Shown: one piece after another, positions 1-11,720 of the stretch
How the letters are laid out: each line of letters starts with the position of its first letter
Numbering within the stretch: position 1 is the first letter of the stretch
Assembly (NCBI GenBank): GCA_013115125.1
Contig: JABANN010000048.1
Span: forward strand, 1 to 64,000
DNA length: 64,000 nt
From: Perkinsus olseni
Lineage: Eukaryota; Perkinsozoa; Perkinsida
Direction of reading: 5' to 3'
Translations under genes and position numbers: made by a program
Notes under the pieces: model-generated
What the model was told of the DNA's origin: nothing
What the model saw: only the letters and a program-made list of their open reading frames with translations
Databases searched by the model: none

Positions 1-24
1 TTAATCTGTTATCATTCACTCACC

Positions 25-269
25 ATGGCTTCGGGTTCATCAAACAACACAGGGTCTCCATGGAACTACAACAGCGCACCTTCAACTCTGAACTGGTGAT
101 TCCCAAAATCCAATGGAGTCCTCGGGTAACTCTATTTTCCCGTTCCTGCCTCCATCCGCAATTCAGGTTTACTTTCTGTAGCCTTTTCCTGGCCGCTGCG
201 CGCGGTTCCTTGGATTTTGTCCTTCACCGAATTTTGAAGACTCACTTGTCCCCCTCGAAATTGAATTGA
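25..269 (+). CDS. Possible small two-exon protein, unrecognised
   Basis: An ATG at 25 opens a Ser/Asn-rich frame (MASGSSNNTGSPWN...). It can be spliced at a GT near 93 to an acceptor near 166 or 180, then runs open to a TGA at 267-269. The second part is hydrophobic and then basic. I recognise no domain. It could also be the last exons of a gene that begins outside the window, or noise. The stretch from 270 to 571 holds nothing I can call and presumably includes the promoter and 5' UTR of the IFT172 gene. Confidence 0.2.
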
Positions 270-571
270 GTTGAGTACTCGTCATTAGATATGGTTAGAA
301 AATATAGGATATACAATGAATCCTATTGTACAGGCCACTGCGATCAGTCCACGCGGGTCGTACATACGGCGATGAACGCCAGCCCGTAAGCCGGGTAATA
401 CGGTTGGAATTGAGAGTTGTGTAAGCTCACTCACTTGTGAAGATTGGTTCCCACATAAAGGGAGCGCGACGGCCTACCAAATATCTATGATGTTTTGTCG
501 AGAACCTTAAAAGAAAGCACCGACAATTCAGCATATCCGGAGATCAGTTCCACTTTTGCGATCCTTCAATA

Positions 572-3500
572 ATGCAAGTCGAACACAGTGGCACTCTCAT
601 CGCCGGTAAAAACTGGCTCGGCAAGCTCACGGCCATGAGTTGGAGCCCACGGGCTGACAGAATGGCAGTCGTTGGGATGGATGGCAAAGTACTTCGACTG
701 TCGAAGTTCGACATCTACCGCTTACCCAGGCAACGTTGACCATAGTTCGTAGGTTCACTTGATTAACGAACTAGGCGAGCTGAGAGACAGTTTTCCAACC
801 AAGCCGCAGGACAAGGAGAATCCAAGGTTCGTATCTGGGGAGTAGCTTGATGGTGAACGAGGAGGTTTGCAGGTATATGATAACGAGCATGAGCTTCTCA
901 CCAGACGGCGCTCGTGTAGCTGTTGGTCAGAGTGACTGTATCGTATACGTGTATAAAATTGGAACCACCTGGGGAGACAAAAAGAGCATTTGCAACAAGT
1001 GGCCCCAGACGTCGGCAGTGACGTGCTTGACCTGGCCGTCGTCCCAACCTACACAACTGGTTCTGGGACTGGCTGATGGCCGTTTAAGAGTGGCTAACTG
1101 CCGAACTCAAAAATGCGCAAATCTTTATCACAGCCAGGCTTCGGTCGTATCCCTATGCCAGAGTCCCGATGGTTACAGCGTCGTTGCTGCGCATTCTGAT
1201 GGAAGCCTGTTTCGCTTCACATTCGAATCCGCAGTCACTGGTGCCCCCCAGATATCCCAGCTAGCAAAACCTTCTAGTATCTGCTCAGTAACGTCAGTTT
1301 CGTGGGGGTTATGTGCACTGGTGGTGGTGGGGACAGACCACCTTGTGAGGTTCTTCGATTGCGATAATGGACGTGAGACCGGAGCTTTCGATTACTCCGG
1401 CCATCCGTCGCTGGGAAGAGGTGAGAAATTGAGTTCACGAGAATCTCCTGGCCCGTCACCTCAGGCCAGCTTGGATGTTGTGCTTTTAACCCTCCTGGGG
1501 ATACTCTCGCTGTCGGCGGACTGGGGACTGTTGCACTATTTAGTTGCAATCTTAACTCACAGGAATGGTCCGAGGTAGTGCAATGCTGTAACGACGGGGC
1601 ATCGCTACGGATCGCATCGTTCCCTTTGGGTTTCCGTCATTGGCCCTGTGCCCGAGCTGCATTCCCTCACCTGCCTAGCCTGGAGACCAGATGGTGCGAA
1701 ATTATATGTTGGGAATGTCGCCGGGGAGTTGGATCAGTTCGATATATGCTGGAAGAGAATACTGTAGGGTTGCGTCAATCGTATTTCGGCGCCCTTCGTG
1801 CGCTACCCAGTTACCGTGGTGAGTGGGAACTGCTCTACACCTCACCTTCTCAAGTGACTGTCAAGAGGATCAGTGTTGCTGGTAGAGGACTCAATGGAGT
1901 GAAATCGGAGTCCGGGGCATAGCTACTCAGATAACAGCGCACAGTCTTCCACTGCTATAGTATTCAAAAGTACCGCCGGGGACGAGATAACGAAGGTTGA
2001 TATACACAATGTATGCGAGTGCTCTGCCGGGCCCGAAACTGGGTGGGGACTGGGCGAGATTTTAGGACCAATTCATCGTAGCGTTTACCCGAGATACCCT
2101 ACTCCTGGGTAACATGGACTCGAACAAGCTCTCAGAGGTAAGCACCTTGCGAAGACGCTTTCTTTGGCCATAATTGAACACTCTTTTCGAGGTTCCGTGG
2201 AGCAATCATACTCGTACCAAATTCTTCTTCGATAACCCAGATGCAGTTATGGCGTTCAAATCTGGAGAGTTGCTCCTTATTGGTAATGAAGTTTCTCTGT
2301 GCGCTTCGCTCTCTGTGCCTTTCTGTCACTCTTGTTTAGAGTACGGCGAGGACGATGTCATGGGGTGTGCTCGAACAGAGTACGTTTCACCTCATCTGAT
2401 AAGCTATCGGTCTGTTCCTGCTCATCTGACCTCGTCATCTCATTCCTGGCATACTCATAGTAAGATGCTTTGAGGCAATGTCGCATCCCGGAACGACCTT
2501 TGGCGAATTCACGTCTCAGATCTGCGGACTCTTGGCGAAACTGCTTCTGACAGTGGCTTGTCTGGGAAGGACCATCACGACAAAATGATGGTCATGGCGT
2601 TCTTGTTCGATGCCAACACCATTCGAGTTAACGATGTCCGTCAAGCTAAGTCTTTAGCAACAATTGAACACGACTGCAAAGTGGGCTAGACACCCTTGGG
2701 ATGTCGAGGAAGATGTTTCTCCAGGTCGATTGGCTATCGCTCAACCCTGGCACCGCCCATAGACTACTCTTCCGCGACAAACGACATAGGCTGTATCTGT
2801 ACGATCTGCAACAACAGCAAAAGACCGCACTCTTGTGAGTAAACCACAGATCTTTAACAATAACAATTTGCCGTCCCAGGCCTTACTGCAATTATGTGAA
2901 CTGGGTCCCAGACTCGGACGTTGTTGTGGCGCAATCAAGAGACGAGCTCTGCGTATGGTGAGACTATGAGCACTGAGTCATTATCAAACGTCGTGTGCAG
3001 TTTGGATGCATCAGGTACTCGATAGCTACTCTGGATAGGATAACCAAGCATATAATAAAGGGGGATATCGAGGATATAATCCGTGCCAATGGACGAACCG
3101 TCGTGCTCGTCGACGAATCTCCGAGCAACCAAGTGGAAATGCCTTCTCATTCTTGCTGCTTTCAGTACGCTGAGCAGGTTGAGTATGAGCTGGACGAAGC
3201 TCTGATCAACTTCTCTGCTTCTCTGGAGCGAGGCCATTTTGCTATGGCTGTCGATGTCTTGGAATATCTTCCGCTTGGGCCAGAAACCACTGGTATGACT
3301 TTGAAACTGCCCCCGTCCGCTCCAGTTGCTGCAGGTATGTGGCGTCAGCTCGGCTCTGTTGCTCTGGATGCTATGTGTCTACCTGTGGCGGAGCGGTGCT
3401 ACGCGGTCCTAGGAGAAGTTGAAGTCAGCAGGTTCGGCAACCGAACCGTGTTCTGTAGGCGCTGGAAACTCTCTTCTACAGGGAGCTGCGGAAAGTTCAG

Positions 3501-6500
3501 CGTCTGGCACGGAGTTGCGGCGAGGATGCGGAAGGTGACACGGTGGAGCGGTGGCTACTATCCTTAGTGTACGTAGAACACTCATCTCATGCTGAGTAGA
3601 TGAGAGTGGACTGAATCATCCTACCGTGATGGCTCGCATCGCGGTACTGAAAAAACAGTTCTCCATAGCAGAGGAGATATGCATCGAAAGTGGCCATCTC
3701 GAGGATGCCATACGTATGTATCAAGAGATTCACAAGTAAGAGACTAGAGCTCGGGGGTAGCTGACTGCACTCGAGCTACTCTCGAGGTACGATGAGGCAA
3801 TCCAACTGGCCGAACGCCACGGCTATCCCGATGTGATGAGACTGAAAACAGAATATCTACAGTGGCTCCTGGAGACGTGGGCCAGCACAGGGGGATGAGA
3901 CTTGGAGCATCCCCCTCACAAGCTCAGGCATCAAGAAGACTCGGCAGGTGAACTCCATGAGAGAGAGGGCAACTTTGAAAAGGCGATAGCTCTTTATCTG
4001 AAGAGTGGAATGGCAGCGCGGGCAGCAGCCGTGGTCGCTAAGCATCCTGTACTCACGTCTGAAAGAGTACCAGCTAACAGCGTCCGTAGCAGTTGAATTA
4101 TCCTCAAGAGCTGCTTCAAAAGATAGCGAGCTCGTTGAAGGCTGTAGGATGCGAAAGCAAGGCTGGAGAGTTATACGAGAAAATGGGTTAGGCCAGCCAG
4201 GGCATCCTGCCTATCGAAGCATTCATCTTCAGGCATGCTTCAACCTGCGATGGATTCGTATAGACGAGGCCATGCGTACAACCAGGCTATTGAGCTAGCG
4301 AGGAGGCACCGGCAGTTCGCAGCGGTGCCCATGCTTCATGCGGAATGGGGCGATCATCTCGTTTCTAATAGGTCGGAGGCGAGGTGAACAATTTTCAGTA
4401 TATAACGGTGGTCTCAGGTATTATGAGAGCGCCATTGACCATTTTTCTCAAGCCAATAAGCCCCAGAAAGCGATTCATGCCGCAGTACAAGGCAGGCAGT
4501 GGTAGGGTTTTTAGAATATATACACCCCTCACATGGCGCTTGATAGCTGCATTCCTTCACTATCCAGGGCACGCGCGGAGCATTTGCTGGCAGAGTTGGA
4601 GGCTACAGGACAGGACTCGAGCATAGATCCCGACTTGAGACAGCTTCAAGAGAAGCTTGGGGATCACTTCTCATCATTGAAGTAATCGTTACAAAATTCA
4701 TAGTCCTGCTCGGGAGCTAATGGATTCAGGCAGCATCAGAAGGCTGAACGATGCTTTCTGTCGGCTGGTGCTATCCAAAAATGTGTTCAGATGTATGTCA
4801 ATGCCCAGGAGCACGACCAAGCCTCAAGGATCGCCAAGACAGTAGAGAGTCAAAGGCATGTTATTTCAGAAAGTCTGTGCCTTTCAGCATATGTCCCAGA
4901 GGGATCGAATTGAGCTGTACACTGGCATGGCTGAGAACCTTGAGTGCGAAGGCAAAACTGCCCAGGCTGAAGAGCTATACATAGTGGCTGCTGAGTACGA
5001 CATGGCTATAGAAATGTACAGAAAGATGGAAGATTACCTCAGCATGATGAGGTATCGCGTGTAGTCATTGGATGTTGAACAATCGCGCGTTATAGGCTAA
5101 TCCGCAAGTACAGGCCGGAGATGTTAGACGACACCTACAGAACAGTTGCAGAGCAGTTCGAGTCGAAGGGTAACTTCTCGAAGGCAGAGCAGTACTTCTG
5201 CGAAGGGGTAATGATTTGACAGTCGAATGCGATAAGTATTGAGATACGACTGGCGTGCTTCGTCAGCCCGGTGATATGTGGGAGTCTGCTGTATCCATGT
5301 ACCGCCGACGTGACCGATGGGAGGATGCCAAGCGCGTCGCCAAGGCTCGGGGAGGTGATATGGGTTACAAATTCCAATAAGTACCCGCGCTGTACTGTGT
5401 CCACGCACAATAGGAAAAGACGCATTCGAGAAGGTGGTTGTCGACCATGCGCTTGCCTCATGCCGAGACCTCATTTCCGCTGCCCGTATGATAGCGAGCA
5501 GCGGCCTCGTAGACGCCGCTATTGATCATGTCATCAACCTCGAGGTGATACGCTTATGTGCCCTTCGATTTTATGTGGGGAATCTTGATAGGATTACTCT
5601 GTTGCCATGCTGATAGCAGAAGAGTTTGGCGCTGAGCGAAGGATACCAGACATCCACCTGAAGCAAGCAATGCATTTGGAAGACACTGGCCGGTGCTCAG
5701 CCACTTATTGCTAAACTTCCTGATGGCTCTACCCAGATTTGCCGAGGCCGAGGCTGAGTTTTTGCTGGCCGGTAAACCAAGAGAGGCAATAGATATGTAC
5801 ACTCATCAGAAAGATTGGGTAGTCTGCACTGCTCCGCGGCACAAAGCCAATCACATTTCTACACCAGGCTGCCGCACTGCGCGTAGCTGAGATCAGCGGT
5901 GATGAAGATTCGAAGATACCCGTTCTAGAGGCTAGCGCAAGGTTCTAACCTCCACTTCCTAGGAGGAAGCGTATTGTTCGTGCATCGTAGGGACTTCGTC
6001 GACCAAGGCCGTTTCGGTGAGGCCGAGAAGGTTTTGATTGAGGCTGGCAAACCTCGTGTCATCGTTGAGGTATGCAGCAGAGGGGCAACACTCGATGTCT
6101 ACCTCACGTGCTAGGTTTACCTGGCCAACGGTATGCATCAAGAGGCTGTGCGTGTCTGCCGTACTCACTGCCCCACTCTTCTTCAAGAGGTATGAGGGAT
6201 GCACTTCTGTGCCAATGATACTCCTCATTGTGTCGAGGTTATGAAATATAGCGGACCCACAGACTTAGTGGGTCCAAGTCAGCAGCCTCCCTCCCAAGCG
6301 ACACTGCCCGCTAGAGCCAGCGTTGATGACCTACTAAGGGATGCTAAGGTGAGGAATACATCTAGGCAGTCGGAGCTCGACTCATTCTAACTTTTTACCA
6401 CCGGGCAGCTCTTGGAAGAAGCCGGGGAGTATTCAAAAGCTATTGACCTCTACCTGGAAGCTTCCGGTAGGTGCGATTGTGTTATCTCACGCTATACCAT

Positions 6501-8368
6501 CATTCGTGTTGAGGTTTCGACATCAGCCCTGATAGGCTAGAGAACATTCTAGTCGACAGCGCCGTACGAGTCGCAACTCATTTCCTTCCACAACGGTAGT
6601 GGCCCATACTTCAGTCCGGCGGCAGGGAACTTTGATTCCAGGTATACTGAGGTGGCTAGGAGAGCTGCAAGCACGCTGGAGACGTTGAAACGCTATGGCA
6701 TTGCTGCGGAGCTATACGAGAGTACGGACAAAGTTCGTGCGGCCGTCGAATGTTTGATGAAGGCAGAAGAATGGGTAGGGGATAATACCAATAAGGTGTC
6801 TCCTCCGTTGTGACGTCTAGGACCGTGCGATTGAGCTGACCAGGCAGAAGCTTCCCTCAATGACAGCATCGGTCGAGGAACAACATAGAGGTGTGTTGGT
6901 GAAAAGCGGCAAGGTGGATCAACTTGCGGGAAGAGGTGATGTGGTTCATGCTCTGGATGCGTAAGATCGTACCTATCGGCTCTGAGCACCGTTTACGGGC
7001 TCAGATATGCAAGGTCGGGTGAATGGACGAAGTGCTTGACCCTTGCCGAAACTTCAGCCCCTCAACACATGCAACACTACGTGCTGCAGTACGTGAAAGT
7101 AATGCCTCTTCTTCAGGAGACTATATTCTCGCCGTCGTGGTTGCAACTGCTAGATGGTAGTTACTGCTTCCGGAAGGCAAATTCGAGGAGGCATGCAGCA
7201 CTTTGCTTCGATACGGACCATACGAGGTACTATAATCGATGCTATCCTCTCACACCAACTCCGAGTTCAGGATCCTGAATCTCTGGATATATACCGAGTG
7301 ATGGTGTCTCGTTTACTCTCAACTTCTCCACCTGCAATCTCGGAGAAGGTCTACGAAACGACTCTCCTACATTCACGAGACCTGCTTCTCAAAGTTAGAC
7401 TCTTAGAAAGCTCATTTTCATGACTACGAAGGGCAGGTACTCGGAGACTGCGGCATGTCTATTCCATCGCCGAGTGGTATAGTCGAGGCCGTGAAGGATG
7501 ATAGAAAGGATCTTATTGAGTATTTATTGGCTACTCACTTGCTCTTAATGGGCATTGCATGCAGAAGTAATATGAAAGCTGGCATGCTGATCATCTCCAG
7601 TTCTCTGACTCAGATTATGGAGTCGATGAAGGGGTCATATGCAAAGCAGCAGTGAGCCTCTGCCGCTACTGCAATGTGGTACCTGTTGACCGTGTGTTCT
7701 ATAACGCGGTAATACAAACCGTGCGCCACTAGGCTATTTGAGCATCAACTCCTTCGATTCACAGGGACTAGAATGTAAGAAGTGTGGTGATGTGTCCATG
7801 GCATTTTTCTTCCTCAATCGATATTTGGATCTTGTGGATGCTATCCGCGACCCGGACAACGCCACCATAGACAACTCAGTGAGACCGATAGCACATATCG
7901 AATGGTTGTCTCATGCAGCAGTTCTCGTTCCAGGACTTCATGGAAACTGATATCCCTTCTCCGTATGACATCAACCTGCCTAACGCTGTTTACGGGGATG
8001 ATCACCTCGTCGAGGAGGCACGAGATTGGGTGAGGTCGGGTGAAGCTCTGAACGGGTACGCTTTCATTGATTGAAGGTTCTGGGATGGTCCGTTGACAAC
8101 AGAGTTCAGCAGCAGATGAGTACTCGCCAATGCGATCAATGCGAAAACGATATTTACGCAGCTGCACTGGCCTGCCCCAAATGCTGTTTCAAGTATCCAT
8201 GAACTTCGTCAGCTCAGGCTATCGTGATGGATAATGGGCATCAGATACTCACCCTGTGTTGTGACTGGGTACCCGGTACTAGCAGCTTCAAAAGTCGCGT
8301 GTACCAACTGTCGAGCAATGGCCAACAGAGATGATTGGAACGAGTGTGTCCCTCTCCACTCTTCGTGA
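572..8368 (+). CDS. IFT172: Intraflagellar transport protein 172 (IFT172), many exons
   Basis: IFT172 is the large IFT-B subunit of the trains that carry cargo along cilia and flagella. The gene starts [12 protein letters not shown] and continues into N-terminal WD40 blades. The second and third blades are unmistakable: [12 protein letters not shown], then [20 protein letters not shown] and [10 protein letters not shown]. After the beta-propellers (to about 2.7 kb) the rest is helical TPR-like repeats, as expected for the family. Exons are cut by roughly 50-nt introns; for example the exon ending KPQDKENPR is joined over an intron ending TTTGCAG to YMITSMSF. The C-terminus reads [18 protein letters not shown], then an intron, then [20 protein letters not shown] and a TGA at 8366-8368. 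The CVVTGYPVL block is a known IFT172 terminal signature. The CxxC pairs suggest a zinc ribbon, and the protein stops earlier than animal IFT172. Exact splice sites were not all resolved. Confidence 0.93.
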
Positions 8369-8801
8369 TATCGACGCGACTCGGATCGCAGGTTCATCCG
8401 AAAGGCTCGTGCATGTCCATGGTGTAAAGAAGCGCAGGGGCCTTTCTTCTGATACATGGAACTTTTGACATCCTCGTGTCGCTCGTCGTAGATGGTTCAG
8501 CCACGTCTCTCCGAGTACCTGTCGTGTTGCTAGTACGTAGAGGTCATCGTGGGTTGTGAAGGACTTCTTGTGATAACCAGGGACACGAATCCCAATTCGG
8601 GATAGCCGTGAGCGACTGCGTAGTGATAACACAGCGATCGCCTTGAAGAATCCATGTGCTTGCCAGTAATACTGAATAATGGCCCAATATTCATCTGGTT
8701 CGGGTTTTGTTGACTGGAAATGAAGCGAATGGTGGTGACGAGATCGTGATGAGAATGGCTCGCCCTCACGGAGCACATGGAACACAGAGCCCCGATATAT
8801 A
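8369..8801. other. Convergent 3' intergenic region
   Basis: This lies between the stop of IFT172 (+) and the stop of the RAP-domain gene (-). Open frames here (for example 8288-8842 on the minus strand) have no recognisable product. I see only presumed 3' UTRs. Confidence 0.5.
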
Positions 8802-10631
8802 TCAGAAACACATGCTCTCAGAAACAAATCTAGGAGTATCACTCTTTTTCATCATACTCATCAGAGCCCGCTTTTGTTCGACGAGCGGTAAGCGTGAGAT
8901 CCGGCGGATATCGTCCTCTACCAATGTAAATACCTTCCACCCATGGCTCTCCAAGTAGCGGACCTTCCAGTTCGTCGCACCATCAGGAAACTTGTGTCCA
9001 GAATCACCGAGAAACTCGATGTAGTGGTGACTTCCATTTACCTCGACAGCTAGTTTCTCGTCCGGTTTGGCAATATCGACGACAACTCCTGGAACCACTG
9101 CGTATTCATGGCACCACTCGGAACCAAGTATGAGGCACACCTTTGCATGGAGGGCACTGCTCGAAAGCACTCTGGCTCCGGGATCACTTGCTATGGGCTC
9201 CTGTAGAGTGAGGCTCGCCTGATAGAGTTGAGCTCGATGAGCTCGTTCGTACGGATTTATTCTCGTTGCAAGCTGGCGTGCAAACAGAATATCCGTACAC
9301 CCACACATAGCAAATAGAGACCAGAGTGTGATAGCGGCTTCCTTTGACGTGAACTCCTCAACTGGTTGTTGACGAAGGACAGCATAGAGGACAGGGACGA
9401 CTTCACCAGCCCCACGGCCGTCGAACACAGCGATCGCCCACAGAATGCGAACCGAATTACCAACATCCTTCAGTAGCTCGGCATGCCACTTGACCACCCA
9501 TTGATAGAGGCGACTCATCACGTTGGAAGGGAAGCACGAGGCACATGCACATGCCCAGAGGAAGAAAGACATCTCTCGGGGGGGAGAGTCAACACTTAGC
9601 ACCTCTGCGAGACTCCGAAGCTGTGCCGTCACTTTCAACACTGACATTGTCGAAGCCGCTTGTCCGAGAGCGAAGGCATACGACGCACGATCCTGCTCGT
9701 TTATCATCTGCATCGATATACCGGAAAGTCTTTCCGGAGATACGGCCCAGGCTATGGTCGATGGGTCCCCACTATGGACGAGCGCCCATATTGCCATAAT
9801 AGCATCCCTCGCGTTCGGCTCAGTCCACTCTCGACGAACAGTGGGCACAAGTGTGTCGAGTTCAGGTCTCCATTCACCAGCAGACTTCACCACAGCCCAA
9901 AGGACATGCACGGCCTCTCTCAGCTTCAGATCCTTTCTTTTACAGCAAGTATCAACCACCTGCGATGGCAGAGATAAGCCCGCCTTAGCCAATCCGGACA
10001 ACCCCATAGCAATGTCTCGCGCTGCCACGGAGCTCCAATCGATATGGCCCTCAGAGAGCACTCTGTTGAGAGTGGCCAAGTTGTCTGTAGAGAGCGCAAG
10101 CCTTCCCACAGCCCAGAGTAGCATTCCAACGTCTTTTGATGACAGAGCCTCCACATTCGACAACGCCTTGGCGATTGCGGTATGGTACAGCTGCAGCACC
10201 GATCGAGTCAGTCCTCGATTCACAGCATTTTCCGGGTTCGCTGCACAAGAGGCGATACTCCACGACAGACTGCAAATATCCTGACATTCTACCGCCTGTG
10301 ACGCAAGAGGAATCAGCCTGTCGAACACAGTGTGATTTGGCGAGACCCCAAGCTTGAGCAGGAGGAATATAGCCTGAGCAGCCAGCGACGCGTTTAGCGG
10401 CTTCTCAGGCGTTCCACTGGTGACCAAGGCTCCCATCAGTTTATCAAGATCCTTGGCTGCGAGAGACGGCCTCTCACCTCTGCTCACGTCTCTACTAACA
10501 CATTTATCAATTTGTCGCAATGTCATTATACAGTACATAGGCGTGTGAGCTTTCTTCCAGCCCGGGACATTGAAAGGTCGCAGTAATCCTTCGACTGTCT
10601 TCCCGCCTCCGCGCAGCGAGCGATTCAACAT
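8802..10631 (-). CDS. RAP-domain protein, probable organellar RNA-binding factor
   Basis: A single uninterrupted frame of 609 codons starts MLNRSLRGGG. The body (about residues 60-480) is helical-repeat sequence rich in Ala, Leu and Trp, with recurring W-A-x-A/W-S blocks of the octotricopeptide/FASTK-like kind. The C-terminus (about 505-580) is a RAP domain: VVVDIAKPDEKLAVEVNGSH is the Asp...Glu-x-Asn/Asp-Gly core, followed by TNWKVRYLESHGWKVFTL. Known RAP proteins act in mitochondria or plastids on RNA processing, rRNA assembly and translation, and are expanded in alveolates. The N-terminus is basic and could be a targeting peptide. The lack of introns contrasts with the neighbouring IFT172 gene. 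Confidence 0.9.
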   Translation of the reverse strand: MLNRSLRGGGKTVEGLLRPFNVPGWKKAHTPMYCIMTLRQIDKCVSRDVSRGERPSLAAKDLDKLMGALVTSGTPEKPLNASLAAQAIFLLLKLGVSPNHTVFDRLIPLASQAVECQDICSLSWSIASCAANPENAVNRGLTRSVLQLYHTAIAKALSNVEALSSKDVGMLLWAVGRLALSTDNLATLNRVLSEGHIDWSSVAARDIAMGLSGLAKAGLSLPSQVVDTCCKRKDLKLREAVHVLWAVVKSAGEWRPELDTLVPTVRREWTEPNARDAIMAIWALVHSGDPSTIAWAVSPERLSGISMQMINEQDRASYAFALGQAASTMSVLKVTAQLRSLAEVLSVDSPPREMSFFLWACACASCFPSNVMSRLYQWVVKWHAELLKDVGNSVRILWAIAVFDGRGAGEVVPVLYAVLRQQPVEEFTSKEAAITLWSLFAMCGCTDILFARQLATRINPYERAHRAQLYQASLTLQEPIASDPGARVLSSSALHAKVCLILGSEWCHEYAVVPGVVVDIAKPDEKLAVEVNGSHHYIEFLGDSGHKFPDGATNWKVRYLESHGWKVFTLVEDDIRRISRLPLVEQKRALMSMMKKSDTPRFVSESMCF

Positions 10632-11249
10632 CTGTAGCTAACTCTGGCTGAACGATAAAAGTCAAGTGCAAACACTCTATTTAGCCAGCTGAACACAACG
10701 AGGGAGTCCTCAACGGAAGCTAAGTCCAAAATGTGTACGAGTATTGTTACAATTACCAATTGTTGCAACACTACTGTACTGCGGCAGGATTTAAACAAGC
10801 GGATGTGTCCCAAGTGAGCCAAGCTCAAGAGATCAGAGTAGCCGGCTCTCCACCGACGTCACGCTGCCTGATGATACAGGCTACATCCAAGCCGAGAAGC
10901 CAGGAGTCAGGAATTTGGGATCAAATACGCAAGTAATATGAGGTAGTGATCAACGAAGCTGAGGGTTAGGTTCTACTCAGCAGGCCACTGTATCGCCGAC
11001 CTTCACCCGTGGCTACAGTGATATCAAATATATAATCGAACCACATTGTATGACGAACCACGAGTGTGACTCTATATGGACGGCGTTAGACGATGGAATA
11101 ATGACAAGTTGACGAGAGGCAGCTTCGGTGTAGCTTTCGTACTCGAAACAAGCGGCGGACTGGAGATGTTGCAGGGTGCTCAGCTCAGCTGAGTCAGCTG
11201 CGGTCTCTCTCATCATCCGCGGTTGCCAATTGGGTATCAGGGTTATCCA
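10632..11249. other. Gap upstream of the RAP gene
   Basis: About 600 bp upstream of the minus-strand RAP gene. Short open frames occur on both strands but none can be joined into a convincing product. I presume promoter and UTR sequence. Confidence 0.4.
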
Positions 11250-11533
11250 TCAGGCACAACAGTTGGTAAGGATTAACATCATCTGAAGGTTGACCGTCAC
11301 AGCTGAGCGTGTCACGGGGTTACGCAGGGATGAACATCCAGATCGTGCACACGTTCGCATTCACTACCGTTGTCTTCTGCAGCCTCCAATGGGTTCTCTA
11401 CTGTTTCAGAATTCCTCTGAGCTTCAATATCTCTGGCTTCGTTTATGAGAAGTGTGCAAGCCGTAACTATCGTATGCAAATGGGGATGGACCTGAATGCG
11501 TGAGTCTTCCCTCAAGGACTTCAAAGCATGCAC
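11250..11533 (-). CDS. Possible small acidic protein, unrecognised
   Basis: A minus-strand frame carries an acidic stretch (ARDIEAQRNSETVENPLEAA, then EDNGSECERVHDLDVHPC). It can be spliced at a GTAACC donor to a short last exon ending at a TGA (11250-11252). The 5' exon reads HALKSLREDSRIQ and no ATG is resolved. Codon content looks coding but there is no family match. A plus-strand frame over the same bases (11309-11503) looks like its shadow. Confidence 0.3.
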
Positions 11534-11720
11534 ATCAAGTTGATGCGTTGGTCCGAATTGTTGATGTCATCAACAATTTGGATATCAGCAATCTGACCTG
11601 CTGGCTATTCTTATCAGGATGAAGGCTGAGCATCCAACGACGAAGCCGCCGCCGAAGGTCATCCTCATCGAGAGGCTCCTCGGGGCTGAGTCCGATTGTC
11701 TCCCGAGCCTGCGAGCCGAC

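Noticed and set aside
9523-10284. Plus-strand open frame of 253 codons
   Set aside because: It lies wholly antisense to the RAP-domain gene, has biased Ser/Thr/Arg composition and no recognisable motif. It is a shadow of the real frame.
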